Of a stretch of DNA of 64,000 bases, positions 35,493-44,066 are shown piece by piece (the stretch's first letter is position 1; each line of letters opens with the position of its first letter). Below the pieces are notes generated by a model. That model had not been told where the DNA came from. It did not search any database and was given only the letters and a program-made list of their open reading frames with translations. Source of the stretch: Pseudomonadota bacterium (GTDB lineage: Bacteria; Pseudomonadota; Gammaproteobacteria; Burkholderiales; Burkholderiaceae_B). The DNA is taken from positions 124,001 through 188,000 of the forward strand of contig JAEXOO010000018.1 of the NCBI GenBank assembly GCA_023439305.1. The letters are read 5' to 3'. Made by a program: the position numbers and the translations under genes.

Positions 35493-36167
35493 TCAGGCCG
35501 CGCTCTCCACATCCAGCAAATAGCCGAAACCGCGCACAGTCTGGATGACGGCGCCGGTTCCTTCGAGCCGCTTACGCAGCCGGTACACGTAGACCTCGAC
35601 CGCATTATCGCTGAAATCGGCATCCCAGGCCGACAGGGAGTTGACGATCTGCTGCTTGGTGACCACGCGCCCGGCGCGCATCATGAGCATTTCCAGGACC
35701 GACAGCTCACGCACCGACAGGCTGATGCGCTGACCGGCGCAGCGCAGCTCGCGCCCGACCGTATCGAAGCTGAGCGGCCCGACTTCGATGATAGGCTGGG
35801 TCTGGCCGGTGCGACGTCGACCGAAGACGCGCACGCGTGCAGCCAACTCGGACAGGTCAAAGGGCTTGATCAGGTAATCGTCCGCCCCTGCGTCCAGGCC
35901 GGCGACGCGGTCGTCAATGCCGTCGCGGGCCGTCAGGATCAGCACCGGAACCGCATTGCCCTGCTGACGCAGGTGGCGCAGGACGTCCAGGCCGCTGATG
36001 CCTGGAAGGTTGAGATCGAGCAACAGCAGATCGTAGACTTGCGCATCCAGCTCCTTGAGGGCGCTTTCGCCTTCCTGGAGCCAATCAACTGCATAGCCTT
36101 GATCGCCGAGGAACTCTTGTAATGCGGCGCCCAGTGTGGCGTCGTCTTCGATGACTAATACTCGCAT
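35493..36167 (-). CDS. OmpR-family response regulator
   Basis: A 224-residue regulator: receiver domain with acidic pocket E7-D8-D9 and phosphoacceptor D51 (LLLLDLNLPG), and a C-terminal winged helix (SVRELSVLEMLMMRAGRVV; NAVEVYVYRLRKRL). First gene of the response regulator-kinase-kup unit. It is of the TctD/QseB type. Targets are unknown; kup is the obvious candidate by position. Confidence 0.93.
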   Translation of the reverse strand: MRVLVIEDDATLGAALQEFLGDQGYAVDWLQEGESALKELDAQVYDLLLLDLNLPGISGLDVLRHLRQQGNAVPVLILTARDGIDDRVAGLDAGADDYLIKPFDLSELAARVRVFGRRRTGQTQPIIEVGPLSFDTVGRELRCAGQRISLSVRELSVLEMLMMRAGRVVTKQQIVNSLSAWDADFSDNAVEVYVYRLRKRLEGTGAVIQTVRGFGYLLDVESAA

Positions 36168-36188
36168 GCGGAGAATTTTATTACGAAA

Positions 36189-36226
36189 TCGGCCCGCCGC
36201 GCTGCTGCAACAACGCGACGGGCCGA
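36189..36226 (-). terminator. Strong hairpin downstream of exbD
   Basis: TCGGCCCG-CCGCG and CGCG-A-CGGGCCGA pair as a long GC-rich stem with one mismatch around a 12-nt loop, between the exbD stop and the response regulator start. On the minus strand only a short TTT follows, so efficiency is uncertain. Confidence 0.5.
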
Positions 36227-36248
36227 GAAAAAAAGAGCGGACTGCGGA

Positions 36249-36782
36249 TCAGGGCTGAGCTAGAGCCGGCTGAGCCTGGCCCTGCGCGGCGGCAGCGCCC
36301 CCGGCGAGCCCCGTCTGCCCAGCCCCGTCGGACTGAACAGAGCCGGCCTGAGCAGCACCCGGCTGAGTCGGCGCAGGACGGGTCACGAAACCCAGACGCG
36401 TCAGGCCCGACGCCTTGGAGCGGCTCATGACTTGCGCCAGCACTTCATAGCGGGTGTCGGTATCGGCACGGATGCGCAGTTCAGGCTGCGGCTGCTCTTT
36501 GGCGAAAGGAGCCAAGGCCGAGGTCAGGTCTTCCAGCTCCACGGGCTGCTCATTGATGAACACCTGGCCCATGGCGTCGATCGCCAGATCGATGGATTTC
36601 GGATCCTGTTGCACCGGCTCCGAGCTGGCTTGGGGCAGTTGGATCTTGATGGAATGCGACAGCAACGGCGCCGTGATCAGAAAGATCACCAGCAGCACCA
36701 GCATCACATCGATCAGCGGCACCATATTGATTTCAGACAAGGCGGAGCCTGAGTTTCGATTGTCGAAGCTGCCAAAGGCCAT
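36249..36782 (-). CDS. exbD: Biopolymer transport protein ExbD
   Basis: A 177-residue inner-membrane protein with a short cytoplasmic N-terminus, one membrane segment (SEINMVPLIDVMLVLLVIFL region, with the essential Asp in PLIDVMLVLL) and a periplasmic domain. The last 45 residues are an Ala/Gly/Gln-rich tail beyond the usual family end. It starts 2 bp after exbB stops. With ExbB it forms the proton-driven motor for TonB. Confidence 0.93.
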   Translation of the reverse strand: MAFGSFDNRNSGSALSEINMVPLIDVMLVLLVIFLITAPLLSHSIKIQLPQASSEPVQQDPKSIDLAIDAMGQVFINEQPVELEDLTSALAPFAKEQPQPELRIRADTDTRYEVLAQVMSRSKASGLTRLGFVTRPAPTQPGAAQAGSVQSDGAGQTGLAGGAAAAQGQAQPALAQP

Positions 36783-36784
36783 GA

Positions 36785-37642
36785 TCAGTGCTCCCGCTTG
36801 GCGGCAGCCGCCGCATTCGAGGCCGAACCGCCGCCCGACGAGGGTACACGACGCAGCACAGGCTGGTTTTCCTGCACCTGCTGACCCGTAGTCAAGAAGG
36901 TGAACAAATCATGGGCGAAAGCATCCAGCTGCGCCAGATAGACGCGGTTGGTGCGCACGAAAGCGTTATAGGCCAGGACGGCAGGGATGGCGACCGCCAG
37001 GCCCAGACCAGTCATGACCAGAGCTTCACCCACGGGACCGGCGATTTTATTCAGCGTGACACCATCGGCCAGGCCGATATTGATCAAGGCATGATAAACG
37101 CCCCAGACCGTGCCGAACAGACCGACGAAAGGCGCCGTCGATCCTACCGAGGCGAGCAGCGTCAGACCGTTTTCCAGTCGCGCCGTTTCTTCGTCCATGA
37201 CCTTGCGCATGATGCGCGACACAAACGCATCGGTGGAGCCTTTTTCCTCCAGGCGCATGGCGCCATACTTGGCGTGATGTTTCTGGGCATGGATGGCATG
37301 GCTGGCCAGATGGCTGAAAGGGTCACGGGCGCCATGGGTAGCGATTTCATTTTCGACCTGCTCCAGTGAGCTGGCGGACCAGAACTCGCGCACGAAATTC
37401 TGCGAGCGGCGCTTCAGCCGGAAGGACAGAAAACCCTTGACGATGATCAGGTACCAGCTGGCCACCGACATCAGCGCCAGAATAACGAACAAGGTCTTGC
37501 CGACGGCATCGCTTTGCTGAATGAAGTGCAGTACGCCGGTGGCTTCCTGCGCAGCCGCTGCACCAGTGGCGGCCTGATCGGCGACAGGGCCGGCGACCTG
37601 GGCCAGGCCTACCCATACGCTTTGAAGTATTTCCTGCATCAT
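36785..37642 (-). CDS. exbB: Biopolymer transport protein ExbB
   Basis: A 285-residue MotA/TolQ/ExbB-family protein with three membrane segments; the region LLASVGSTAPFVGLFGTVWG and the later AGPVGEALVMTGLGLAVAIP are the conserved pore helices. An extra Ala-rich N-terminal segment precedes the first helix. Middle gene of tonB-exbB-exbD. Confidence 0.93.
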   Translation of the reverse strand: MMQEILQSVWVGLAQVAGPVADQAATGAAAAQEATGVLHFIQQSDAVGKTLFVILALMSVASWYLIIVKGFLSFRLKRRSQNFVREFWSASSLEQVENEIATHGARDPFSHLASHAIHAQKHHAKYGAMRLEEKGSTDAFVSRIMRKVMDEETARLENGLTLLASVGSTAPFVGLFGTVWGVYHALINIGLADGVTLNKIAGPVGEALVMTGLGLAVAIPAVLAYNAFVRTNRVYLAQLDAFAHDLFTFLTTGQQVQENQPVLRRVPSSGGGSASNAAAAAKREH

Positions 37643-37651
37643 TGAAATATC

Positions 37652-38470
37652 CTAGTAAACAAAGTCGAAAGGAATATCAGCCATGGCTCGATAGGCCACG
37701 CCATTTTCCGTATATGGTTTGAAACGCGCCGTACGAACCGCCTTCAGAGCGGATTCGTCCAGACGCTCGTAACCCGATGAGCGCTGCACTTTGGCCTCCA
37801 GCACCGATCCCTGGGTAGAGATGACAACGCGAACCACGACCCGGCCCTGCTCGCGCCGACGCTCGGAAGCCCGTGGGTAAACAGGCACGGGACGACGTCC
37901 CAGATAGTCCACCCGCCCGATCACCTTGGGCCGATCGCCATCGGTAGAGCGAGCGGCAGCAGCCGACTGCGCGGGCCTGTCCATGGCCGGCCCAGGAGGA
38001 GCATTGGGAACCGCTGGCTGCGCCGGTTGCGGCGGTGTTTCCACCGGTTTTTCCGGCTTAGGCTGCGGTTTGGGCTTAGGCTTGGGTTTGGGCTTGGGCT
38101 TGGGAGGCTCGGGCACAGGCGGCTTTTCCACCACAGGCTCGGGCTCGGGTTCAGGCTCGATCACGGGTTCGGGTTCGGGTTCGGGCTCCGGTTCTACTTC
38201 GGGCTCGGGCTCGGGCTCCGGTTCAGGCTCGGCCACGACCTCCTCCTGGGGCGGAGCGGTCACTTGCTCTTCCTGCACCTGCGATTCGTCCAGCTCCACC
38301 AGCGTGACGCCGATCACGTCCATCGGCGCCGGCTCACCGACCATCTTGGGCTCTTCTGTCCACAAGAGCGTGGCAAACACGCCCACATGCAAACCCAGCG
38401 CCAATGCCAAACCCGTGATCTTGAGGGCCAGCACCGGACGGTTATTCGTTTGAGAAGCAATACGGGTCAT
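37652..38470 (-). CDS. tonB: TonB energy transducer
   Basis: A 272-residue protein: N-terminal membrane anchor (about residues 12-36), a Pro-rich rigid spacer with Glu-Pro repeats (81-110) and Lys-Pro repeats (121-140), and a C-terminal TonB domain (YPRASERRREQGRVVVRVVI; SSGYERLDESALKAVRTARF). The start at 38470 is preferred; an ATG 10 codons upstream is possible. A Fur-like site lies 84-102 bp upstream. It would energise the receptor at the left end of the window and others. Confidence 0.94.
   Translation of the reverse strand: MTRIASQTNNRPVLALKITGLALALGLHVGVFATLLWTEEPKMVGEPAPMDVIGVTLVELDESQVQEEQVTAPPQEEVVAEPEPEPEPEPEVEPEPEPEPEPVIEPEPEPEPVVEKPPVPEPPKPKPKPKPKPKPQPKPEKPVETPPQPAQPAVPNAPPGPAMDRPAQSAAAARSTDGDRPKVIGRVDYLGRRPVPVYPRASERRREQGRVVVRVVISTQGSVLEAKVQRSSGYERLDESALKAVRTARFKPYTENGVAYRAMADIPFDFVY
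38051..38230 (-). repeat. Glu-Pro / Lys-Pro coding repeat in tonB
   Basis: Sixty codons of dipeptide repeats: an EP block then a KP block, seen on the plus strand as repeated GGCTCG/GGTTCG and GGGCTT/GGGTTT hexamers. The EP-then-KP order is standard for TonB spacers spanning the periplasm; the repeat is prone to length change. Confidence 0.9.
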
Positions 38471-38553
38471 AATCCGTTCTACACATTCCGCAACCCGCAT
38501 GGATCATAACGGGACTGGACAGGATGCCCAGTAAGGACTCGAATCTTAACAGA

Positions 38554-38572
38554 AATAGGAACGATTCTCAAT
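38554..38572. promoter_or_regulatory. Fur-like site upstream of tonB
   Basis: On the minus strand ATTGAGAATCGTTCCTATT matches the Fur box at 514-533 (same orientation) at about 14 of 19 positions, with one intact half (TTGAGAATC). Position, upstream of tonB-exbB-exbD, fits iron repression. Confidence 0.6.
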
Positions 38573-38661
38573 ACAAGGCAATCGGTATAAATGCACTTTT
38601 GTTGCAATCCATGGACCGAAGCCAAAAAAGAACACCAATACAAAGGCGCAGGATGCTGAAC

Positions 38662-38688
38662 AAAAAAAGACCGGGCGCCGCCCGGTCT
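38662..38688 (-). terminator. Rho-independent terminator of the sulfate transport operon
   Basis: AGACCGGGC and GCCCGGTCT with a GCC loop, followed on the minus strand by seven T. It lies 22 bp after the cysA stop codon. Confidence 0.92.
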
Positions 38689-38709
38689 GTGAAGTATGCC
38701 ACGATGGAT

Positions 38710-39807
38710 CTAGACGGCAATAGCATCCGGTCTGGCCTCGATAGGGAAGGCGCTGAACTTGCGTGGCAAGGCCAGGGCGCGCTCGCCCGGACGCAGATCC
38801 AGCTGTCGCCAGCTCTGGTGGTCGAATTCGGCTTCCCAAGGCGTCTCGCCTTCGTTCAACGCGAGCTCGACCCGCACTGTCGCACCCAACGGAATGATGC
38901 GCTGCACGGCGACGGCGATCCCCTGCCCGTCCAATGTGCGCTGCAGGTCCAGATCGTGCGGACGCACATAGCCCACCGCCTCGCCCTGGCCGGCTGAACG
39001 ACCATTCAACGCCTCGGCCGACTCGAATTGTCCCAGTAAGGGATCGGCCACGAAGCCGCCTCGGGCAAACTGTCCCGGCAGACGATTGGCCGCGCCCAGG
39101 AACTCGTAGACAAAAGGACTGGCGGGATGGTCGTAGACATCCTGCGGAGCTCCCTGCTGCTCCACCCGGCCTTTGTTCAGTACCACGATACGGTCCGCCA
39201 CTTCGATGGCTTCTTCCTGGTCATGGGTCACAAACAGCGTGCTGATGTGCAGATCGTCGTGCAGACGGCGCAGCCAGGACCGCAGTTCCTTGCGCACTTT
39301 GGCGTCCAGGGCACCGAAAGGCTCGTCCAGCAGCAATACGCCCGGCTCCACCGCCAGCGCGCGCGCCAGGGCGATACGCTGGCGCTGACCGCCCGACAGC
39401 GCCGCCGGATAGCGGTCCGCCAGCCAGTCCAGCTGCACGAGTTCCAGCAGTTCGTGCACGCGCCGCCGGATCTCGGCATCGGGCAGACGCTGCTTGCGCG
39501 GCTTGATCCTCAGGCCGAATGCCACGTTTTCGAACACCGTCATGTGACGGAACAAGGCGTAGTGCTGGAACACAAACCCCACCTGGCGGTCACGGGTTCC
39601 TACCGCCGCCACATCCTTGCCATTGATAAGCACCTGCCCGGCATCCGCATGTTCCAGGCCGGCCACAATGCGCAGCAAAGTCGTCTTGCCGCAGCCCGAC
39701 GGTCCCAGCAGCGCCACCAGCTCGCCGGGAGGAAAATCCAGGGTGACATCGCCCAGCGCCGTAAATGCGCCGAAACGTTTGACCAGATTGCGAACTTCGA
39801 TACTCAT
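38710..39807 (-). CDS. cysA: Sulfate/thiosulfate ABC transporter ATPase
   Basis: A 365-residue ATPase with Walker [10 protein letters not shown], signature [15 protein letters not shown], Walker [12 protein letters not shown] and switch His in VTHDQEEA, then a TOBE-type regulatory domain from about 240. Fourth gene of sbp-cysT-cysW-cysA; 21 bp after cysW. Confidence 0.94.
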   Translation of the reverse strand: MSIEVRNLVKRFGAFTALGDVTLDFPPGELVALLGPSGCGKTTLLRIVAGLEHADAGQVLINGKDVAAVGTRDRQVGFVFQHYALFRHMTVFENVAFGLRIKPRKQRLPDAEIRRRVHELLELVQLDWLADRYPAALSGGQRQRIALARALAVEPGVLLLDEPFGALDAKVRKELRSWLRRLHDDLHISTLFVTHDQEEAIEVADRIVVLNKGRVEQQGAPQDVYDHPASPFVYEFLGAANRLPGQFARGGFVADPLLGQFESAEALNGRSAGQGEAVGYVRPHDLDLQRTLDGQGIAVAVQRIIPLGATVRVELALNEGETPWEAEFDHQSWRQLDLRPGERALALPRKFSAFPIEARPDAIAV

Positions 39808-39828
39808 TGCAAACTCCGAAAGCAGCGA

Positions 39829-40716
39829 TCAGCGATCGCCGTCTTGAACCATTTTTCGTTCGGCCCACAGTTTCAGGGCCAGGGTCACCAGGGCCAGGCA
39901 AGCCAGCACGGAGGCCGACGCAAACGCGCCCACAGTGTGGTAATCGTTATATTCAATCTCAACATGCAAGGGCAGCGTATTGGTCTGGCCCCGTATGTGC
40001 CCCGACAGGACCGATACCGCGCCAAACTCGCCCATGGCCCGCGCATTGCACAGAATCACCCCATACAGCAGGCCCCACTTGATCTTGGGCAAGGTCACGC
40101 GCCAGAACATCTGGAAACCGCTGGCGCCCAGCACGCGGGCCGCTTCTTCCTCGTCGCTGCCTTGCGCCTGCATCAAGGGGATCAGCTCGCGTGCCACAAA
40201 GGGAAAGGTCACGAACAAGGTAGCCAGCACCAGCCCCGGCAAGGCGAACACAATACGTATATTATTCGCATCCAGCCAATCCCACAGCGGACCTTGCCGG
40301 CCGAAGATCAACAGGAACACCAGGCCTGCGATCACGGGCGAGACCGAAAAGGGCAAGTCTATCAGGGTTGTGAGCAAACTCTTGCCGCGAAATTCAAACC
40401 GCGCGATAGCCCAGGATGCGGCCAGCCCGAACACAATATTGAGCGGCACGGCTATCACCGCCACCAGCAGGGTCAAGCGCACAGCATGCAAGGTGTCGGC
40501 ATCCTGCAAGGCCGACAAATATGGCATCACGCCCTTGCTCAAGGCTGTTGCAAAGACCAGCACCAGAGGCAAGAGCAGAAACAGCACAAAAAACAGCAAG
40601 GCAATGCCGATCAGCAGGACTTTCACTTCTATGCTTTCATCGCGCACATTGTCGTTAGCGGGCCGAATACGGGCCGGCACATAAGAATCGGGGCGCAGGG
40701 TCAGGGTATCGCTCAT
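39829..40716 (-). CDS. cysW: Sulfate ABC transporter permease CysW
   Basis: A 295-residue permease with about six membrane segments. The EAA loop (REL...[24 protein letters not shown]) contacts CysA, and [19 protein letters not shown] is typical of the CysW branch. ATGA overlap with cysT. Confidence 0.93.
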   Translation of the reverse strand: MSDTLTLRPDSYVPARIRPANDNVRDESIEVKVLLIGIALLFFVLFLLLPLVLVFATALSKGVMPYLSALQDADTLHAVRLTLLVAVIAVPLNIVFGLAASWAIARFEFRGKSLLTTLIDLPFSVSPVIAGLVFLLIFGRQGPLWDWLDANNIRIVFALPGLVLATLFVTFPFVARELIPLMQAQGSDEEEAARVLGASGFQMFWRVTLPKIKWGLLYGVILCNARAMGEFGAVSVLSGHIRGQTNTLPLHVEIEYNDYHTVGAFASASVLACLALVTLALKLWAERKMVQDGDR

Positions 40717-41633
40717 GTGACGCTCCCAGCAGACAGGGCAGGTGCAGCAGCAACGCGTTCACGACTTGATATCCGGCCCGTATGGCGCGTCTGCAGCCAC
40801 CACTGCAACAAATTGATCAAGAGCAGGATGATGAAGGACAGCACCAGCATGACCACCGCCAGCGCGGCAGCGCCCGCATAGTCGAACTGCTCCAGCTTGA
40901 TGACGATCAGCAAGGACGTGATTTCCGATACCAGCGGGACATTGCCGGCGATGAAAATAACCGATCCGTATTCACCAACGCCCCGGGCAAAAGCCAGCGC
41001 CACACCGGTCAGCCAGGCGGGCAGCAAGGAGGGCGCGATTACCTTGCGCAGGGTCTGCCAGCGACCGGCGCCCAGGCACGCGGACGCCTCTTCCTGCTCT
41101 TTTTCGAACTCTTCCAGCACCGGCTGCAAGGTGCGCACGACAAACGGCAAGCCAATAAATGTCAGCGCGATCAGCACGCCCCACGGGGTGAAGGCGATGC
41201 GTCCCACATATGGCTCGGCCCAGGCGCCAATCCAGCCATTGGGGGCATAAATGGCGGCCAGGGAAATGCCGGCCACCGAGGTTGGCAAGGCAAAGGGCAG
41301 ATCGATCAGGGCATCAACGATGCGCCGGCCCGGAAAACGATAACGCACCAGCACCCAGGCCAATATGGCGCCGAACACACCGTTGATGAGCGCCGCCGCC
41401 ACCGCCGTGCCGAAGGTCAGACGCAGCGATGCCAGCACACGGGGAGCCGTCACAGTTGCCCAGAACTGGTCCCAGCTCAGCGCCGTGCTCTTGAGGAACA
41501 CGGCCGCTAGCGGAATCAGGATAAGCAGGCTCAGGTAGGTCACCGTGAAACCGAAGGTCAGCCCAAAACCCGGCAGAGGCCCCTTGGGCCTGCGCACAGA
41601 AAAGAAGCGGACCAGACTTGCTTGCGAAGCCAT
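40713..41633 (-). CDS. cysT: Sulfate ABC transporter permease CysT
   Basis: A 306-residue permease, partner of Cys[21 protein letters not shown] and [16 protein letters not shown] are characteristic of the CysT/CysU branch, and [20 protein letters not shown] is its EAA loop. It lies 24 bp after sbp. Confidence 0.93.
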   Translation of the reverse strand: MASQASLVRFFSVRRPKGPLPGFGLTFGFTVTYLSLLILIPLAAVFLKSTALSWDQFWATVTAPRVLASLRLTFGTAVAAALINGVFGAILAWVLVRYRFPGRRIVDALIDLPFALPTSVAGISLAAIYAPNGWIGAWAEPYVGRIAFTPWGVLIALTFIGLPFVVRTLQPVLEEFEKEQEEASACLGAGRWQTLRKVIAPSLLPAWLTGVALAFARGVGEYGSVIFIAGNVPLVSEITSLLIVIKLEQFDYAGAAALAVVMLVLSFIILLLINLLQWWLQTRHTGRISSRERVAAAPALSAGSVT

Positions 41634-41657
41634 GGAATCTCCTTCCTGAATCCGGAT

Positions 41658-42674
41658 TTACTTCTTCAAATAAATGCTGTCGAACACGCCGCCATCGGCA
41701 AAGTGTTCGGCCTGCACCTTGGTCCAGCCGCCCAGCTCCTGATCCACTGTGTAGAGCTTGAGTTGCGGATACTGGTCGCGGTACTTGGCCGCCACCGACT
41801 CCAGCCGCGGACGATAGAAGTGCCGGGCCGCGATTTCCTGTCCTTCAGGGCTGTACAGATAGTCCAGATACGCCTTAGCGACTTTTTCTGTGCCGTGCTT
41901 GCTGAGGTTCTTGTCCACGACAGCGACAGGGGGTTCGGCCAAAATGCTGCTGGACGGCACCACGATGTCGAATTTGTCCGGCCCCAGGTCTTTGACCGAC
42001 AGCAGGGCCTCGTTTTCCCAGGCGATCAGCACGTCGCCGATGCCGCGCTCCACAAAGGTGGTGGTCGAACCGCGGGCGCCCGAATCCAGCACGCCTACAT
42101 TTTTATAGAGCGCCTGCACGAACTCACGCGCCTTGGCCTCGTCGCCGCCGGGCTGCTTCAAGGCATGAAGCCAGGCCGCCAGATAGTTCCAGCGCGCACC
42201 CGCCGAGGTCTTGGGGTTGGGGGTGACCACATTGATGCCCGGCTTGATCAGATCGTCCCAATCCTTGATGCCTTTCGGATTGCCTTTACGCACCAGCAAC
42301 ACAATGGTCGACGTATAGGGCGTGCTGTTGTCGGCCAAACGGCTTTGCCATTGCGTATCCAGCAGTCCGGACTTGGCGATCTGGTCGATATCCGAGGAAA
42401 TGCCCAGCGTGACCACATCGGCAGGAGCGCCGTCGATCACGGTACGGGCTTGCTTGCTGGAGCCGCCGTGCGAAGTTCGGATCGTGACGGTATCGCCCGT
42501 TTCTTTTTTGTAATGCTCTTGAAATGCCTTGTTGAACTCGACATAGAGTTCGCGCGTCGGATCATAGGACACATTCAGGATGCTGACTTCCGCCGCCACG
42601 GCAGAGGCGGCCGCCACGACCAAGGTCAACAGTGCCGCACTGCGAAACACTTTCAATTCATGTAGTACCGACAT
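41658..42674 (-). CDS. sbp: Periplasmic sulfate-binding protein
   Basis: A 338-residue protein with a signal peptide (cleavage near AVAA-E, residue 28). The mature start [19 protein letters not shown] is the Sbp/CysP signature. The Ser/Gly-rich loop [11 protein letters not shown] binds sulfate. First gene of the operon; the start at 42674 is chosen over an upstream in-frame ATG because the signal peptide begins here. It may also bind thiosulfate. Confidence 0.93.
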   Translation of the reverse strand: MSVLHELKVFRSAALLTLVVAAASAVAAEVSILNVSYDPTRELYVEFNKAFQEHYKKETGDTVTIRTSHGGSSKQARTVIDGAPADVVTLGISSDIDQIAKSGLLDTQWQSRLADNSTPYTSTIVLLVRKGNPKGIKDWDDLIKPGINVVTPNPKTSAGARWNYLAAWLHALKQPGGDEAKAREFVQALYKNVGVLDSGARGSTTTFVERGIGDVLIAWENEALLSVKDLGPDKFDIVVPSSSILAEPPVAVVDKNLSKHGTEKVAKAYLDYLYSPEGQEIAARHFYRPRLESVAAKYRDQYPQLKLYTVDQELGGWTKVQAEHFADGGVFDSIYLKK

Positions 42675-42696
42675 CGCTTCCAATCCCCAGGTGATA

Positions 42697-42772
42697 CTTG
42701 GTTGAGATAGTGAAAACGAGTCTATCAAGCGGCCTGACGGCCACGAAATACCAATTCCTTGGTTAGATATAG
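42697..42772. promoter_or_regulatory. Repeated motif upstream of sbp (candidate CysB region)
   Basis: CTTGGTT-G-AGATAG (42697-42710) recurs as CTTGGTT-AGATATAG (42758-42772), 61 bp apart. The second copy overlaps the inverted repeat ACCAA-TTCC-TTGGT (42750-42763). CysB activates such operons in related bacteria, but I cannot say these are CysB sites. Confidence 0.35.
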
Positions 42773-42806
42773 CGTGTGCTTACAACAGCTTGCGCACGCC
42801 GGCGGC

Positions 42807-43169
42807 TCAGCCTTCCGCAGGCGTATCATCGTCGGGCAGCAAGCCCTCGAAGGCATCCAGCGCACGCGCACTGTAAACCATGGCCGCCCCCGCATTCAGG
42901 GCGATGGCCACGCTCAGTGCATCGACCAGCTCCTGACGGCTCGCCCCCGCCTTGACGGCGGCTTTGGCATGCACAGCGATGCAGCCGTCGCAGCGGGTGG
43001 TGACCGCAACGGCCAGGCTGATCAATTCACGCGTCTTGGCATCCAGATGCCCCTGCCCCGATCCGGCCCTGGACAGACTGACATAGCCTTTGATGGCATC
43101 CGGGCTCAAGGCGCCGAACTCCTTGATGCGGCCAGCCAGTTGCTGGCGATATGTTTCCCAATCGAGCAT
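42807..43169 (-). CDS. Carboxymuconolactone decarboxylase / AhpD-like protein
   Basis: A 120-residue protein of the CMD family. It carries the AhpD-type redox motif C60-D-G-C63-x3-H67 and the helix KTRELISLAVAVTT. Such small proteins act as alkylhydroperoxidases or disulfide reductases. The ATG at 43169 is chosen (CGGAGAC 5 bp upstream); in-frame starts further up give a Phe/Trp-rich extension unlike the family. It may continue the minus-strand series after a gap; downstream is the sulfate promoter region. Confidence 0.88.
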   Translation of the reverse strand: MLDWETYRQQLAGRIKEFGALSPDAIKGYVSLSRAGSGQGHLDAKTRELISLAVAVTTRCDGCIAVHAKAAVKAGASRQELVDALSVAIALNAGAAMVYSARALDAFEGLLPDDDTPAEG

Positions 43170-43361
43170 ATGCGTCTCCGGATAAAAAGAGCGGTAGAAA
43201 GTCATCTTAAAACCGCCCCATACCGGCCAAAACACACAAAACGCTTCAAACCGTACATAAAAATCACACGGCGCCCGCACATTATTCTGATGTCTCTCTT
43301 TCACTCTGCGCGGGCGCTACGGCTGGGCATAAGCTTCTGACACCACGACGTCCTTGCCGCG
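43170..43361. other. Intergenic region between AhpD-like gene and arsC remnant
   Basis: 192 bp, fairly AT-rich near 43250-43290. It must contain the promoter of the AhpD-like gene and formerly that of arsC. I see no clear operator. Together with 43413-43612 it forms a stretch without an intact gene. Confidence 0.4.
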
Positions 43362-43526
43362 ATGAACGAACTCTCGATTTACCACAACCCCAACTGCGGG
43401 ACCTCGCGCAATGCACCTGAACCTGCTTTTTGCTCACCGATAGGTGCAGCCGCAGACCCAAGGAAAAATTTAGATACTCTTGAGGCAAACAGTCGCCTTT
43501 TGAGCAACACTGATCAGTCTGATTGA
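43362..43526 (+). pseudogene. Truncated arsenate reductase (arsC) remnant
   Basis: The ATG at 43362 opens with MNELSIYHNPNCGTSRN, the N-terminus of glutaredoxin-type ArsC (YHNPxCGTSRN, with the catalytic Cys). Homology stops abruptly after codon 17 (43412); the frame then runs 37 unrelated codons to a stop at 43524-43526. A normal ArsC has about 115-140 residues. The break suggests an insertion or deletion joint at about 43412. No remainder of arsC was found up to tRNA-Val. The promoter side of the gene, next to the AhpD-like gene, is intact. Confidence 0.75.
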
Positions 43527-43612
43527 GTATTATTTACCCGCGAGTTGTTGCATAAGCGCTCGCAGCAGTCTCTGTCATCACTTTCGCTATTTCTTTTTAA
43601 GAGGAGAAGGAA

Positions 43613-43933
43613 ATGGGTAAGCTTGACCACGGAACGATGTGCATCATGTGCCAGACACTGCCCGTATCAAAGCCTCGCACACCGGGCCACGTCAACATGC
43701 ATCCGTTGACACCAAAGGAAGACTTTGGAGAGCTCGGCACCCAGTGTCTTTATCGTTGCTCAATCTGCCACACGCATTGGCTGTACCAGCAAGACAAGTG
43801 GCAGGCCTGCTTGGGCTTCAAGCTTTGGACGGGCGACCTTGAAAGCTACCGAGCCCAGGAACAACGCCCCGCCCCCAAACCAGAGCACATACCTGCCCAG
43901 CGGTATTATCGAGGGCCAGTGCGCTTAAATTAG
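43613..43933 (+). CDS. Small zinc-ribbon-like hypothetical protein
   Basis: A 106-residue protein with C10-x2-C13 and C49-x2-C52 (plus C45), which fits a zinc ribbon; aromatic residues surround the second pair (YRCSICHTHWLYQQDKW). The C-terminal third is basic and Pro-rich. GAGGAGAAGGA precedes the ATG closely, a very good ribosome binding site, and this supports a real gene. It lies in the segment between the arsC remnant and tRNA-Val, with codon use less GC-biased than the neighbours. I recognise no family. Confidence 0.65.
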   Translation: MGKLDHGTMCIMCQTLPVSKPRTPGHVNMHPLTPKEDFGELGTQCLYRCSICHTHWLYQQDKWQACLGFKLWTGDLESYRAQEQRPAPKPEHIPAQRYYRGPVRLN

Positions 43934-43949
43934 CTGCGTGCTGTTCAAT

Positions 43950-44002
43950 GCTGATCTCGTCAGCGTCCCGGATGGCAAACGCATACCCCGCACGAGATCA
44001 GC
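43950..44002. repeat. Perfect 11-bp inverted repeat between convergent genes
   Basis: GCTGATCTCGT and ACGAGATCAGC are separated by 31 nt, which contains a nested GCGT/ACGC pair. It lies between the zinc-ribbon gene and the chemotaxis receptor. There is no U-tract on either side. It may be a bidirectional terminator stem or a protein site. Confidence 0.6.
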
Positions 44003-44066
44003 CCCTATATCAGGTTCATTCCCAATCAGGCCAGAAGCCTATTTCCGCGCAACACTTCCGTCGCCC

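Noticed and set aside
38051..38230. Regular short repeats considered as a CRISPR-like or satellite array
   Set aside because: They encode the Glu-Pro/Lys-Pro spacer of TonB in frame.
43950..44002. Inverted repeat considered as an integron attC site
   Set aside because: No RYYYAAC/GTTRRRY ends, arms are perfectly paired without the extrahelical bases of attC, and no integrase is present.
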